Of a stretch of 64,000 nt of DNA, positions 1 through 8,622 are shown in pieces. Numbering within the stretch: the stretch's first letter is position 1; the number at the start of each line of letters is the position of its first letter. This stretch comes from DATLSM01 sp049585815. GTDB taxonomy: Bacteria > Actinomycetota > Thermoleophilia > Solirubrobacterales > 70-9. The stretch spans positions 1 through 64,000 of the forward strand of contig JBAVAR010000054.1 of NCBI GenBank assembly GCA_049585815.1, written 5' to 3'. The notes under the pieces are model-generated. The model did not search any database, was not told the DNA's origin, and saw only the letters and a program-made list of their open reading frames with translations. Position numbers and translations under genes: made by a program.

Positions 1-282
1 GTCGCCGTCCCCTGGTGGGAGGGACGGGAGTTGAGCTTCAGCTTCAAGCCCGCCTGACCCTGCCCGCCGGCGATCTTGGCGCGCTCGGAAAGTAGGGTCG
101 ATTGAGCGCACCGGAAATCGAGGTTAGGGGCTACGGGTAAGAGCGAATCAGGCAGGGACGGAGCGGGAATGGGAACGTTTCTGATCTCACGCCCAAGTCA
201 TCGGTCTGTTCGGGATATAGCTGGCCCCTGTGTCGTCCAGTCCGACCAGCGTTCCCAGTCCACCAGCCCGGGAGGAGTTGCC

Positions 283-440
283 GTGAAGAAGCGTGTCACC
301 TCTGTTCTGTCCGTTGTTGCGATCGTGCGATAGGCCTGGTGGACGGGGCGTCGGCCAGGCAGCCGGTAGCTCAAGCATCGAAGTACTGCTCAGCGTATGC
401 CGAAGAACACTACGGCGACCGCAACGGATGCGTTGATCCC
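283..440 (+). pseudogene. Possible frameshifted small secreted protein
   Basis: A GTG at 283 follows a good ribosome site (GGAGGAG at 271-277, 5-nt spacing) and begins a signal-peptide-like stretch MKKRVTSVLSVVAIV, but a stop follows at 331. Reading on after a one-base shift near 327 completes a plausible signal peptide ending ...DGASA and a Cys-containing segment (KYCSAYAEEHYGDRNGC). The join makes biological sense, so this is probably one gene broken by a one-base deletion or a sequencing error. The true C-terminus is not clear: past about 440 the frame runs antisense into the 3' end of the hydrolase gene. No family recognised. Confidence 0.35.
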
Positions 441-488
441 CGAGGAACCGCGGCCTGGCGGAATCGCCCAGCCCCCCTGGCTCTTGCC

Positions 489-1265
489 CTACTGGTCGGC
501 GTCGATCGCTTCGATGGGGACGCCGCCGATCGTCCTATCCAGCAGCGCGAAGAGCTCGGTGAAGTGCCGCTCGGCTGCCGCCTCATCGTAGGCCGCGGTG
601 TCACTCATGGTGTAGCCGTGGGCGGCCCCCTCATACAGCGCTGAGCGGTATCGGACCCCAGCCTCCGTGAGGGCTTGCTCGAGCGCCGCCATCTGCTCGG
701 GGGTCATGCTCGGGTCGTGGTCGGCGTAGCCGAGGTAGAGCTCGGCGGAGATCGAGGCGGCACTCAGATGCGGACTGTCCTCCTCCTCGCTCACGAGTCC
801 CCCGGTGTGGAAGGCGGCGAGCGCTGCGATCCGCTCCGGATAGGCGGCGGCGATCCGCCAGCCCAGGCGTCCACCCATGCAATAGCCGGTGATGGCGAAG
901 GGTGGGCTTGCCAGCACGCCGAGGTAGTCGAGGTAGGCCGCCCCGTCACTGGCGATCCGCTCGGGCGTCAGTTCGGCCATTAGGGGTCTCAGCCGCGCGA
1001 AGAATGGATCCCGCTGTGCGGGGTCCCGCAGATCGGGGATCTGCACATTTGACGCCCGGCCGGCGCGATAGAGGACGTTGGGAGCGAGGACGACGAACCC
1101 CCGCCCTGCAATGCGGTCGACCATCTCCTCGATTCGCGGGCGCAGGCCAAAGGCGTCCATGATGAAAAGCACACCCGGGTGGTTTTCGCCTTGTCCGGCC
1201 GGCCGGGAGAGGTAGGCGTCCGCCACGCCGTCCTCGGTATTGATCTCGATCGTCTCGCCTCGCAT
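489..1265 (-). CDS. Dienelactone hydrolase family protein
   Basis: 258-residue cytosolic alpha/beta hydrolase. The nucleophile elbow GYCMGG puts the catalytic Cys at about residue 129, as in carboxymethylenebutenolidase (Cys-Asp-His triad). The Asp is in YADHDPS (182 or 184) and the His in GAAHGYT (216). Family members hydrolyse dienelactones in chlorocatechol breakdown or act as general esterases; no aromatic-degradation genes adjoin it, so the substrate is unknown. No signal peptide. Start is the ATG before RGETIEIN, and length fits the family. Confidence 0.85.
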   Translation of the reverse strand: MRGETIEINTEDGVADAYLSRPAGQGENHPGVLFIMDAFGLRPRIEEMVDRIAGRGFVVLAPNVLYRAGRASNVQIPDLRDPAQRDPFFARLRPLMAELTPERIASDGAAYLDYLGVLASPPFAITGYCMGGRLGWRIAAAYPERIAALAAFHTGGLVSEEEDSPHLSAASISAELYLGYADHDPSMTPEQMAALEQALTEAGVRYRSALYEGAAHGYTMSDTAAYDEAAAERHFTELFALLDRTIGGVPIEAIDADQ

Positions 1266-1583
1266 CGTGCCGTTTCATCGCCGCTTTTCGGAAGTGTGCA
1301 GTTTAGTCACGGTGCTAGATGTCGAGTTCAGGGCAAGACGGGCCGACCCCACGCCGAAAATCCCACACAGTCGATGCAGCATTGAGGCATGAAGACAGCC
1401 GTGGCGATTGGGGGCGCATCGCAGTTTGCGTCGGGCGCGGAAGCGAGCGGATCTTTCAACCCGCGACACGGATCTTCAGTAGTCGGAGCAGATCATCGCC
1501 GTTGATCGTTCGCGGTTGAAGGGGCCGACAAGGTCGGCGAAAGGGTGCAGGAGTTCCATACAGCGCTGCTGAACAGTCCCGCC
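1266..1583. other. Intergenic region, no supported gene
   Basis: About 318 bases between two minus-strand genes. Short open frames on both strands have no ribosome site or recognisable domain. It should hold the promoter of the dienelactone hydrolase gene near 1266-1320, but I see no convincing -35/-10 pair, repeat or terminator. Confidence 0.4.
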
Positions 1584-1991
1584 TTAGATCCGGGGAAAGA
1601 GCTCCTTCGCCCGGAAATCGCCCGCGCCGGAGACGATCGCGACCGAGGAGATCAGCGCCAGGTAGATGCCCGCCCCCCGGCCGACCCCGGCCGGAAATTC
1701 GAATGCAATCAACCAGATCAGGAGGATCATCGCCACGACCGCCAGAATGTCGGCGGTACCGTTCAACGAGAGGTCTGGCCGGAAATATCCGCGGCGGCCG
1801 CCGGTAATCGCCGCGGCGATCCCATGCAGCCCGACGATGAAGAAAAAGACGTCTGAAACCCTCAGGAGCGCCCATCCATCGCGGGTGGCCCCGCCAGGGC
1901 CATCCACCCAGGGCAGGAACAGCGATGCGATCAGCAGCGCGCCACCGGCACCCGCGAGCACCCGCCCGACCCCGGGGTTGACTGTGCTCAC
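1584..1991 (-). CDS. Small four-helix integral membrane protein
   Basis: 135 residues with four predicted membrane segments (about 9-27, 48-65, 85-105, 108-125) joined by short loops. No catalytic motif and no family I can name. The GTG start overlaps the stop of the upstream regulator gene (GTGA), so the two are co-translated. The regulator may control this membrane protein as well as the divergent flavin-binding protein; this is inference from gene order only. Confidence 0.7.
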   Translation of the reverse strand: MSTVNPGVGRVLAGAGGALLIASLFLPWVDGPGGATRDGWALLRVSDVFFFIVGLHGIAAAITGGRRGYFRPDLSLNGTADILAVVAMILLIWLIAFEFPAGVGRGAGIYLALISSVAIVSGAGDFRAKELFPRI

Positions 1992-2788
1992 GAGCTCCCC
2001 TTCCTGAACGCTTGCGCAGTCGCCTGATCAGCTGGGAAGAGGAGCTCGATTGCAAGCTCGGAGGTGGTCACCTCGAACGGGGTGTCAAAGCCCGCGAACA
2101 TGCCGAAGAAGGACCACTCGCCGCCACCTGGGGCGCGCAGCCTCACCGGCCCGAGAATCTCGCTGTCTGCTTGCTCGGCTTCCCGGTCGGGGGCCACCGG
2201 GTAGGCGGCCACCTCGATCATCAGCGATTCAAGCGAGCTGTCGCCGGTCAGCGCGACCTGCCTCGCCAGGCGCTCCAGGAAGTGCGCGCGCCATCTGGCC
2301 AGGTTGACGATCAGCGGCGCCAATCCGCGCGGGTGAAGGCCGAGCCGCAAGATGTTGATCGGCGCCTCGAGCAGGGCGGCTTCGATCTCGACCCCTTGGG
2401 TCAGGGCCGACATCGAGGCGTTGGCCGAGACCAGGTCCCAAGCTCGATCGAAGACGACCGCCGGATAGGGGTCATGCGCAGCAAGAATCCGCTCCAGCGC
2501 GGCGCGAACAGGGGTAAGCGCCGGATCTTCGAGTCCGCGCTCGGGGTAGGCGGGCGCGTGGCCCGCCGCCAGCAAGAGATGGTTTCGATCTCGGAATGGG
2601 ATCTCAAGCTGCTCGGCGATCCTGAGGAGCATCTCGCGCCCCGGTTTCGAGCGGCCGGTCTCGATGAAGCTCAGGTGGCGTGCCGAGACCCCGGCCTCAA
2701 GACCCAGATCGAGCTGAGTCAGACGCCGCCGCTCCCGCCATTCCCGCAGAAGGGACCCGACCTCGGGCTGAGACTGAGCAATTGCCAT
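1988..2788 (-). CDS. XRE-family regulator with MmyB-like ligand domain
   Basis: 266 residues from the ATG at 2788 (MAIAQSQPEVG...). The frame is open further upstream, but that part is low-complexity antisense of the neighbouring gene. Residues about 10-65 form a helix-turn-helix (LLREWRERRRLTQLDLG... and SARHLSFIETGRSKPGREM). The rest matches the layout of the MmyB-like ligand-binding domain common in actinobacterial regulators, which usually bind a small hydrophobic ligand and control an adjacent oxidoreductase. It is divergent from the gene at 2900 and overlaps the membrane protein gene downstream. Confidence 0.85.
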   Translation of the reverse strand: MAIAQSQPEVGSLLREWRERRRLTQLDLGLEAGVSARHLSFIETGRSKPGREMLLRIAEQLEIPFRDRNHLLLAAGHAPAYPERGLEDPALTPVRAALERILAAHDPYPAVVFDRAWDLVSANASMSALTQGVEIEAALLEAPINILRLGLHPRGLAPLIVNLARWRAHFLERLARQVALTGDSSLESLMIEVAAYPVAPDREAEQADSEILGPVRLRAPGGGEWSFFGMFAGFDTPFEVTTSELAIELLFPADQATAQAFRKGSS

Positions 2789-2899
2789 TGCGGGCGACTC
2801 TAGTGCGCACGTGTATGCGGGTCGATTACCCGCAGGTAATGCGGTAGGTTCGCGCACATCTGTCCCCAGGAAATATCGGCTGCCGGCTGGCCCACGGAG

Positions 2900-3856
2900 T
2901 TGCTTGACGTGTTCGAGCGGGCGGTCACCTGCGAGTACGCGAGCCTCACCCGGGCCGGCTCCCCTGTCACGGTGCCCACCACACCGTATGTCGGCGCGAC
3001 CGGCACGCTCGACGTTTCCACTGGCCTCACCTACCCTGCCAAGGCCGAGCGGGCACGGAGAAATCCCAAGGTTGCGCTGCTCTTCGCAGACCCAATCGGT
3101 GCTGGCGCCGGGCAGGGGACGGTGGTCCTCGTCGAGGGTCAAGCCGCAGTGCGCGATGCTGACCTGCAGGCGAATACCGACCGCTATGCGCGCGAATCGG
3201 TGCAGAAGCTCCCGGCATCTGTCGAGGGACAGCCGAAGGCGCTGCTGAGGCGGATGGTCTTTTACTACGCGCGGATCTGGGTGGAGGTCACACCGCTACG
3301 CATACGCTGGTGGGCGGACCGCAGCCTGAGTGGTGAGGCACAGGTGTGGACGGCAGATCCCGCTCAGCGGCTTCCGCAATCCGATCCGACGCCTCCCGGA
3401 CGCCAGCCACCAGCTTGGCTGGAGCCCCCCCAAGACTGGCGCGAGATCACCTCGCGCGCATTGCTGAGCCTGCCGCTCGCCGACCTCACCGTTGTGGGTC
3501 AGGACGGCTTCCCGATCTGCGTCCCGGTCAGCGCGGGCGCGCTGCAGGGTGATCAGGTGACGCTCCAGGTCGGCCCAGGTGCTCCCGAGTTGCCGGCGGG
3601 GCCGGCTTGTTTGACCCTGCATGGGCACGACGAGCGCTTCACGGCGCAGGAGAACCACACGCTGATCGGTGTCCTCAGCGCTGGAGAGGGTGCTCTTGAT
3701 CTTCGCGTGGAACGTGCCCTGGCCGACTGGAGCCTGACCGGGAACAAGCTCCAGCGCAGCCTGGGATTCCTGCGCAAGGGCCGTCGTCTTTCCCCCCGCC
3801 TGAAGGCCGAGGCAACCAGGCGCGGCCAACCGATACCCAAGGTCCACCTCCCTTGA
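2900..3856 (+). CDS. Pyridoxamine-phosphate-oxidase-like (FMN split-barrel) protein
   Basis: 318 residues. The N-terminal part (about 5-125) has a flavin split-barrel pattern: the start of strand 1 in EYASLTRAGSP, then LTYPAKAERARRNPKVALLF. The second half (about 165-318) looks like a further, degenerate barrel (LPLADLTVVGQDGFPICVPV). Such proteins bind FMN, F420 or haem. The only start before an upstream stop is TTG at 2900, with a GGAG just before it; no ATG or GTG is in frame. It is divergent from the MmyB-type regulator, a pairing typical of regulators of flavin enzymes. Confidence 0.7.
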   Translation: MLDVFERAVTCEYASLTRAGSPVTVPTTPYVGATGTLDVSTGLTYPAKAERARRNPKVALLFADPIGAGAGQGTVVLVEGQAAVRDADLQANTDRYARESVQKLPASVEGQPKALLRRMVFYYARIWVEVTPLRIRWWADRSLSGEAQVWTADPAQRLPQSDPTPPGRQPPAWLEPPQDWREITSRALLSLPLADLTVVGQDGFPICVPVSAGALQGDQVTLQVGPGAPELPAGPACLTLHGHDERFTAQENHTLIGVLSAGEGALDLRVERALADWSLTGNKLQRSLGFLRKGRRLSPRLKAEATRRGQPIPKVHLP

Positions 3857-3889
3857 GCTGATCGGCCAATTCCGACCTCGACACTGTGG

Positions 3890-4807
3890 CTACTCGATTC
3901 CGGGATGGAGGTCGAGCAGGTGTCGCACGACTCCGTCTTCGTCGTTTGAGCGGACGACCTCGACGGCGCTTTTCAGCACCGTGGGGTGGGCATTCGCAGG
4001 AGCAATGGTGTGTGTGGCGGCAGCGAACAGACCAAGGTCGTTGAGATGGTCACCGCAAGCGATCACCTCCGCGCTGGACATGTTGCAGGCTTCGAGGAGA
4101 GCCGGGACCGCCGCACCCTTCTCGGCGGCACGGTGCTGGATCGTGATTTCGGTCCAGCCCGGTAGATACATGTTGGCGGCGCTGTGGACCGTCGATTGGG
4201 TCCCGATTGAGCGAGCAAGCCGGTCGGTCAACGCAGGGGCTCCTTTATCCGGGGTGAATGTGGTGATTTGGGCCACCGCCTCCGTCCTGGCGATCGCCAA
4301 GAGGTCCTTGCAGGGCGCCAGCCGCGGGTCGCGGTGCCGGCGCTTCTCCTCCACGTACCAGCTAATCGAGTCGTTGCTGCGGGCGCCGAAGTGGACTCGA
4401 TCGCGGCGTCCGTCCCAGGTCGAGAGAACCGGGTCGACTCCGGTCGAGAGGATCACCGCCAGCGCAGCGCAGGCGTCGCGCGCGGAGAGGACGCTGCTGG
4501 CGAGATGGCGGCCACTGTGCGGCTCGGAGACGAAGGCGCCGTTTAACTCGATCACCGGAAGCCGCAGTCGAACTCCGGCCAACACGGAACGCATCCCGGC
4601 CGTACCGCGAGCGCTGGCAACTGTCAGTGGGGCCCCGGCCTCGATCAGCAGATTGAGCCCGTCACGGGCAAATTGGCTGAGAGTCGCATCGGAGCGCAGA
4701 AGTGTGCCGTCGAGATCGCAGATGTAGAGCGGTTCTGAGATATACACCATCTTGCCTGGGCGGAGATCCGGGTGCAGGGGGGAGTTGCCGAAGTGTGCCC
4801 TGGCCAT
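3890..4807 (-). CDS. Cof-type HAD-superfamily phosphatase
   Basis: 305 residues from the first ATG; a start at 4750 (MVYISEPLYICDLDG) would give 286 and suits the family better. Neither start has a strong ribosome site. HAD motif I is CDLDGTLLRSD (Asp nucleophile and acid/base Asp). Motif IV is ACGDHLNDLGLF near the C-terminus (Mg-binding Asp pair). The long insert between them is the C2 cap of Cof/Cad-type sugar-phosphate or phosphoglycolate-like phosphatases. Cytosolic, substrate unknown. It lies downstream of the anti-sigma gene with a 48-nt gap and could be read through. Confidence 0.82.
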   Translation of the reverse strand: MARAHFGNSPLHPDLRPGKMVYISEPLYICDLDGTLLRSDATLSQFARDGLNLLIEAGAPLTVASARGTAGMRSVLAGVRLRLPVIELNGAFVSEPHSGRHLASSVLSARDACAALAVILSTGVDPVLSTWDGRRDRVHFGARSNDSISWYVEEKRRHRDPRLAPCKDLLAIARTEAVAQITTFTPDKGAPALTDRLARSIGTQSTVHSAANMYLPGWTEITIQHRAAEKGAAVPALLEACNMSSAEVIACGDHLNDLGLFAAATHTIAPANAHPTVLKSAVEVVRSNDEDGVVRHLLDLHPGIE

Positions 4808-4855
4808 GAATGGTGCGCCTGAGTGAGTGGATGGAGGCGCGCTGGGCCAGAAGCC

Positions 4856-5587
4856 CTACTGTGGCATTGCGACACTGATGATCGGCGTCGAGGTCGGCTG
4901 GGCGCTACCTCCCTGAGGCTCAACCGTCACCATAACGGCACTCACTCCCTGCATATCAGGAATTGCCGCAGTCGCGCTGCCAACTCGGTCGGGGGCAAAG
5001 AGAGAGTTTGCGGAGATGACCCGGCTTCCGCGCCGCACCCAAGCCTGCAGGATTTTGCCGTTTGGGACTTGGCGAAGACCGGCCAGGTGAAGCGTGCCGG
5101 AATTACCATTTCTCACCACCTCCGCGGTAATCCCCGGGGCACGTCCGGTGATGGTTGTGCTGGGCCCGTCACCTGCAGAACCAGTGTGGATGGCATATCC
5201 GACAGCAACCGCAATGAGCAGGGCCACTGCGGCGAGGGCCGCCACTGGGCGCACACCCGGGCGAGCCTTCCCACCACCCCCACGGCGCCTGAAAGCTGGG
5301 ACACGGCGCAGATCGAGCGCCGGAGGGCGCTCCACGCCTGGGGTTGGTCCGATGTCAGAGCTGACCTCGGCCATCACCCGTTCACGCAGGCGCGGCGATG
5401 GCTCAGAGAGCGCAACCCCTTCCGGCAGCGCCTGCATCGCGGGGCGAAGCCAGCTGATCTCGGTGCGACACTCCTCACAGCCGGCAAGGTGGCGTTCGAA
5501 GTCCGCTGCCTCTCCTGGCTCCAGGGCGCCCAGCAGGTAGGCCGCCAACTCCTCGCGCCAGTGCTCGTGGTCTGTGTTCATGCCCAT
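4856..5587 (-). CDS. RskA-like membrane anti-sigma factor
   Basis: 243 residues. The N-terminal zinc-binding anti-sigma domain has the H-x3-C-x2-C signature HLAGCEEC (His33, Cys37, Cys40). A Pro-rich linker leads to one membrane segment (about 120-142, AALAAVALLIAVAVGYAI) and an extracytoplasmic RskA-type C-terminal domain with a repeated 'AWV.RG..' style core. It should hold the ECF sigma factor encoded just upstream inactive until a signal outside the membrane triggers proteolysis. The start overlaps the sigma gene by 10 nt, so they are co-translated. Confidence 0.88.
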   Translation of the reverse strand: MGMNTDHEHWREELAAYLLGALEPGEAADFERHLAGCEECRTEISWLRPAMQALPEGVALSEPSPRLRERVMAEVSSDIGPTPGVERPPALDLRRVPAFRRRGGGGKARPGVRPVAALAAVALLIAVAVGYAIHTGSAGDGPSTTITGRAPGITAEVVRNGNSGTLHLAGLRQVPNGKILQAWVRRGSRVISANSLFAPDRVGSATAAIPDMQGVSAVMVTVEPQGGSAQPTSTPIISVAMPQ

Positions 5588-6159
5588 CCCTCCGCCAGCT
5601 CTCCGCGAATCTTTTCCAAGCCGAGTCGCATCCGACCCTTAACGGTACCCACTGGAACCCCCAGCATCCCGGCGATCTCAGAGTGACTGAAGCCGCCGAA
5701 GTAGGCGAGCTCGATCACCTTCGATTGCTCGCCCGGCAGCTGCTCGAGGGCCCCTCGCAGCTCATGCGTGGTCTCTCGGTGCATCGCCTCCTGATCGGTG
5801 AGGTCCTCTGAGGGGCGCTCCTCAAGCACCGCATCATCATCGAAGTCGAGCTTCGGTGTCCGGCCGGCCCTGCTGCGCAGTGCATCAATCGCTCGGTTGC
5901 GCACGATGCCAAGCATCCAGGAGCGCACGCTGCCGCGGGATCGGTCATAGCGGGCGCCACTGCGCCAGATCGAGATAAAGGCCTCCTGTGCCACGTCCTC
6001 GGCGCCTGCCCGCTCGCCGACGATTCTGTAGGCGAGCGAGTAGGCGGCCCTCACGTGTCGGTCATAGAAGACCTCAAATGCCCGCGGGACCTTGTCCCCG
6101 ATCAGAGGCATCAGCTCCTCATCAGCCAACCGCTCTGCCTTCTCGCGCCTGAGCGCCAT
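5578..6159 (-). CDS. ECF sigma factor (SigK-like group)
   Basis: 193 residues. Sigma region 2 spans about 25-95 (FYDRHVRAAYSLAYRIVG, then EDVAQEAFISIWR) and region 4 about 130-185 (LEQLPGEQSKVIELAYFGG, SHSEIAGMLGVPVGTVKGRM). Pairing with an RskA-like anti-sigma points to the SigK/ECF19-like group, which in mycobacteria reacts to redox change at the membrane. It sits 26 nt behind the ferritin-like gene, so the ferritin-like genes and the regulator may be one transcript and the sigma factor may control its own operon (inference). Confidence 0.9.
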   Translation of the reverse strand: MALRREKAERLADEELMPLIGDKVPRAFEVFYDRHVRAAYSLAYRIVGERAGAEDVAQEAFISIWRSGARYDRSRGSVRSWMLGIVRNRAIDALRSRAGRTPKLDFDDDAVLEERPSEDLTDQEAMHRETTHELRGALEQLPGEQSKVIELAYFGGFSHSEIAGMLGVPVGTVKGRMRLGLEKIRGELAEGWA

Positions 6160-6185
6160 CTCTTCTTCGCTCCGCTCGGGCCCTG

Positions 6186-6824
6186 TTATTGGATGAACGG
6201 TTCCACGGCTTTGAGCACCTGTGCTTCGCTGAGTGAGGGATCGAAGGCGACCGGCGCCGGTTCCTGCATATTCTGCAAACGAATCGCCGCAGCATGGCGC
6301 GCCTCGACCTGAACGATCGAACCCGCTGAGGCGAGCACGGCCTTTTCGGTGATCGCGGGCGCCGCACCGTTGTAGGCGCTGACGCCCGTGTCCTCGAATG
6401 TTTGCGCCAACTTGAGGAAGCCGGCGGTGCCGTTGTAGGGGAAGTTGAACATCGGCTCGGCCACCGGCTTACCGCCCAGCTTCTTGATCGTCGCAGTGAG
6501 TGCTTCGACGTGGCTTTGCTCGTCTTCGGCAAGCATCGTGATCAGGCTCTTCAGGGCGCCGCTCGCCTTCACTCTCGTCTTGGCTTCCTTATAGAACGTC
6601 GACTCAAGGTACTCGAGGGTCAGGGCGAAGTTGAGAATATCCACGTCTGAGTGTCCCGACTTCGCCAGGGCCTGGGCGACGAAGGGACCAACCATCGCGG
6701 TCCCATAGACGGCGCCGGTCACCAGGACTCCCTTGAGGATCACCTCAGCGCGGGAGAAATCCTCGCTGTCCTCGCTGTGGACGACATCGGCCAGCTCAGG
6801 TTGAATCAGTTCCTCGTTGGTCAT
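6186..6824 (-). CDS. Ferritin-like domain protein 1 (degenerate Tat-like N-terminus)
   Basis: 212 residues with a four-helix ferritin-like core (Ferritin_2-like). Helix 1 has ILNFALTLEYLEST, with EDEQSHV and QVEARHAAA supplying the E..H di-metal ligand pattern. Before the core, FSRAEVILKG is followed by a hydrophobic run (VLVTGAVYGTAMVGPFVAQALA) resembling a Tat signal that has lost the twin arginines, so export is doubtful; it may be membrane-anchored. Start ATG with ribosome site AAAGGAG. Follows the next ferritin-like gene by 28 nt. Possible roles are iron binding or oxidant defence; enzymatic activity is unknown. Confidence 0.8.
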   Translation of the reverse strand: MTNEELIQPELADVVHSEDSEDFSRAEVILKGVLVTGAVYGTAMVGPFVAQALAKSGHSDVDILNFALTLEYLESTFYKEAKTRVKASGALKSLITMLAEDEQSHVEALTATIKKLGGKPVAEPMFNFPYNGTAGFLKLAQTFEDTGVSAYNGAAPAITEKAVLASAGSIVQVEARHAAAIRLQNMQEPAPVAFDPSLSEAQVLKAVEPFIQ

Positions 6825-6852
6825 TTCATTCTCCTTTTGTTCGCTCGGGCAA

Positions 6853-7551
6853 TCAGCTGACGATGAAAGGTTCGACCGACTTCAGGACCGTGCTCACTTT
6901 CGCCGGCACGGCAAAGGGTCCATCCGGGGTGATCGACTTGCCGAGCAGCGTGTTGAGGGTAGATGCGTGTCGGCCCTCGACGCTGTGAATCGAGAGAGCC
7001 GCCGCGAGCACAGTGGGACTCTGGATGTTCGGTGCCTGTCCGAGGTAGGCCGCGGCGCCAAGGTTCTCGACCGTGCCGGCCAGTTCGAGCACCGACTTGG
7101 CGCTCTTCAGCGGAAATTCGGTCTTCGGCTTTGCGACTGGCTTTCCACCGAGTTTCTTCACGAACGCGGTCAGCGCGGCGACGTGTTCAGCCTCCTCGCC
7201 ACCGAACCTCTTGATCGTTTCCAGTTCGGCACCCTTGAACAGCCCGCTCTTGATCACGTCCTGGTAGAAGGCGGTCTCCAGATACTCGAGGGTGAGGGCG
7301 TAGTTGAGGATGCCAACGTCACCCTTGCCGAACTTCGCAGTTTCTCCAGGTGCAGCTGAGCCGGCGGCAGTCGAGGTAGTCGTCGTGGTTGAGCTGCTGC
7401 TCCCACAGGCCGCGAGGAAGGCGGCGAGGGCGGTCGAGCCACCGCCGAGGGCGATGAACCTGCGGCGCGAAACGGGATCTTTGGCCACGCGCTCGATCAC
7501 ATTGTCCTCTCTGGGAATCACTGGCTTTTCGGGCTCGATGGTCTTCGGCAT
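6853..7551 (-). CDS. Ferritin-like domain protein 2, Tat lipoprotein
   Basis: 232 residues. The N-terminus has a clear Tat motif SRRRFIALGG, a hydrophobic run and a lipobox ending AAC (FLAACGSSS), so it should be exported folded and lipid-anchored. A Ser/Thr-rich linker leads to the ferritin-like core: ILNYALTLEYLETAFY, EEAEHVAAL, and VEGRHAST near the C-terminus as metal ligands. Ribosome site AGGAGG upstream of ATG. Closest relatives here are the flanking paralogues. A metal-loaded cofactor would explain the need for Tat, whose genes start 1.2 kb away. Confidence 0.88.
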   Translation of the reverse strand: MPKTIEPEKPVIPREDNVIERVAKDPVSRRRFIALGGGSTALAAFLAACGSSSSTTTTTSTAAGSAAPGETAKFGKGDVGILNYALTLEYLETAFYQDVIKSGLFKGAELETIKRFGGEEAEHVAALTAFVKKLGGKPVAKPKTEFPLKSAKSVLELAGTVENLGAAAYLGQAPNIQSPTVLAAALSIHSVEGRHASTLNTLLGKSITPDGPFAVPAKVSTVLKSVEPFIVS

Positions 7552-7688
7552 GATTTCCTCCTGTGGGCTTGGCGTCGGTTATCCCCATTACGCGTATCGC
7601 GGACGGGTGGATCACTCGACTCCAGGGTTGGCGGTAAAGGAAGTCCTCTTGCGGCGCAGTTGGCGGGGCTGAAGGCCTTCAACCAAGA

Positions 7689-7715
7689 GCGCCCCGGCGG
7701 CTATGCCCGGGGCGC
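7689..7715. terminator. GC-rich hairpin between ferritin-like genes
   Basis: Perfect 9-bp inverted repeat, GCGCCCCGG at 7689-7697 and CCGGGGCGC at 7707-7715, with a 9-nt loop. It lies just after the stop of ferritin-like gene 3 on the minus strand. No U-tract follows, so it may attenuate or stabilise the transcript rather than terminate it fully. Confidence 0.5.
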
Positions 7716-7763
7716 GCATTGGCTCAGTTCTTGTCTCAGATCGCCAACAAAGCGACTGGCGGA

Positions 7764-8489
7764 CTACTTCTGAATGTAGTTGAGGCTGGTCACATCCTTC
7801 AACACTTTCGCCGCCGTGTATGGCGTGTCGAAGGCGCCGTTTGGGGCGATACCCTGTTCGCTGCCCTTGGCGATCAGACCAATCACCGCGGCGTGCCGAG
7901 CCTCGATCGTGACGATCGACAGTGCCACCGCCAGGTAGGCCGGATCCTTGATGTTGAATGCCTGGCCCGAGTAGGCATGAACGCCTTCGTTCTCGAAGGC
8001 AAAGGATGAGGTACGGAACTTTTCCTCCTCCGCGTTGTCGCCTTGGAAGTTGAATTTCGGCGACTTCACTGCCTTCTTGCCAAGCGCTTTCTGAAGCGCT
8101 TTAACGTGCATGTTCTCATCGTTGGTGACCGTGTTTAGAAAGACCTGAGTCTGGCCATCCTTGATGAACGATGTCTTGGCCTGGTTGGCGGTTGCTTCGT
8201 TGTAGAACGCCGCCTCCAGGTACTCGAGGGTGAGGGCGTAGTTGAGGATGCCGATGTCACCCTTGCCGAAACTGGCTGGGGGGCGGCCTCTTCCTGCGGC
8301 TGATGCAAATGCCGGGGTCAAGGCGCTGAGCAAAACGCCACCGCCCATCACCGCGCCGCCGGTCAACCCGGCCTTTTTAAAGAAATCGAGCCTGGTATCG
8401 CCCGGCTCCAGCCCGTCGATCGCCTCATGTGCAGCTTCCTGTATGGCGCCGTCGACGTCAATGTCGCTCAGTTTGGTCTGTGCCTGCAT
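7764..8489 (-). CDS. Ferritin-like domain protein 3, exported
   Basis: 241 residues from the ATG at 8489, chosen because AAGGAGA sits in front of it; the open frame extends to 8570 without support. The N-terminus has DTRLDFFKKAGLTGG, a hydrophobic run and ASAAG, a Tat-like signal with RL in place of RR. The ferritin-like core has ILNYALTLEYLEAAFYNE, NDENMHVKAL and IEARHAAVIG. The insert around KFNFQGDNAEEEKF is longer than in its two paralogues. First gene of the minus-strand group; a hairpin and 212 nt separate it from paralogue 2. Confidence 0.86.
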   Translation of the reverse strand: MQAQTKLSDIDVDGAIQEAAHEAIDGLEPGDTRLDFFKKAGLTGGAVMGGGVLLSALTPAFASAAGRGRPPASFGKGDIGILNYALTLEYLEAAFYNEATANQAKTSFIKDGQTQVFLNTVTNDENMHVKALQKALGKKAVKSPKFNFQGDNAEEEKFRTSSFAFENEGVHAYSGQAFNIKDPAYLAVALSIVTIEARHAAVIGLIAKGSEQGIAPNGAFDTPYTAAKVLKDVTSLNYIQK

Positions 8490-8587
8490 TGGTGGTGTTC
8501 TCCTTCTGGCTTGCCTTAGGTGCTCACACCTCCTGATCAGACGGTGTGGCCTTTCAGTTTCACCCGGCATCTACGCCCCTTGGAGGA

Positions 8588-8622
8588 GATCGGATCAGTC
8601 CGCTTGGCCGAATGATCCGATC
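8588..8622. promoter_or_regulatory. Inverted repeat in the ferritin-like/tatC divergent promoter region
   Basis: Perfect 10-bp arms GATCGGATCA (8588-8597) and TGATCCGATC (8613-8622) are separated by 15 nt. It is about midway between the divergent starts at 8489 and 8735, where an operator controlling both transcripts would be expected. No known regulator motif recognised. Confidence 0.5.

Noticed and set aside
1456..2055. 199-residue minus-strand frame near the membrane protein
   Set aside because: Same-strand out-of-frame shadow of the 135-residue protein.
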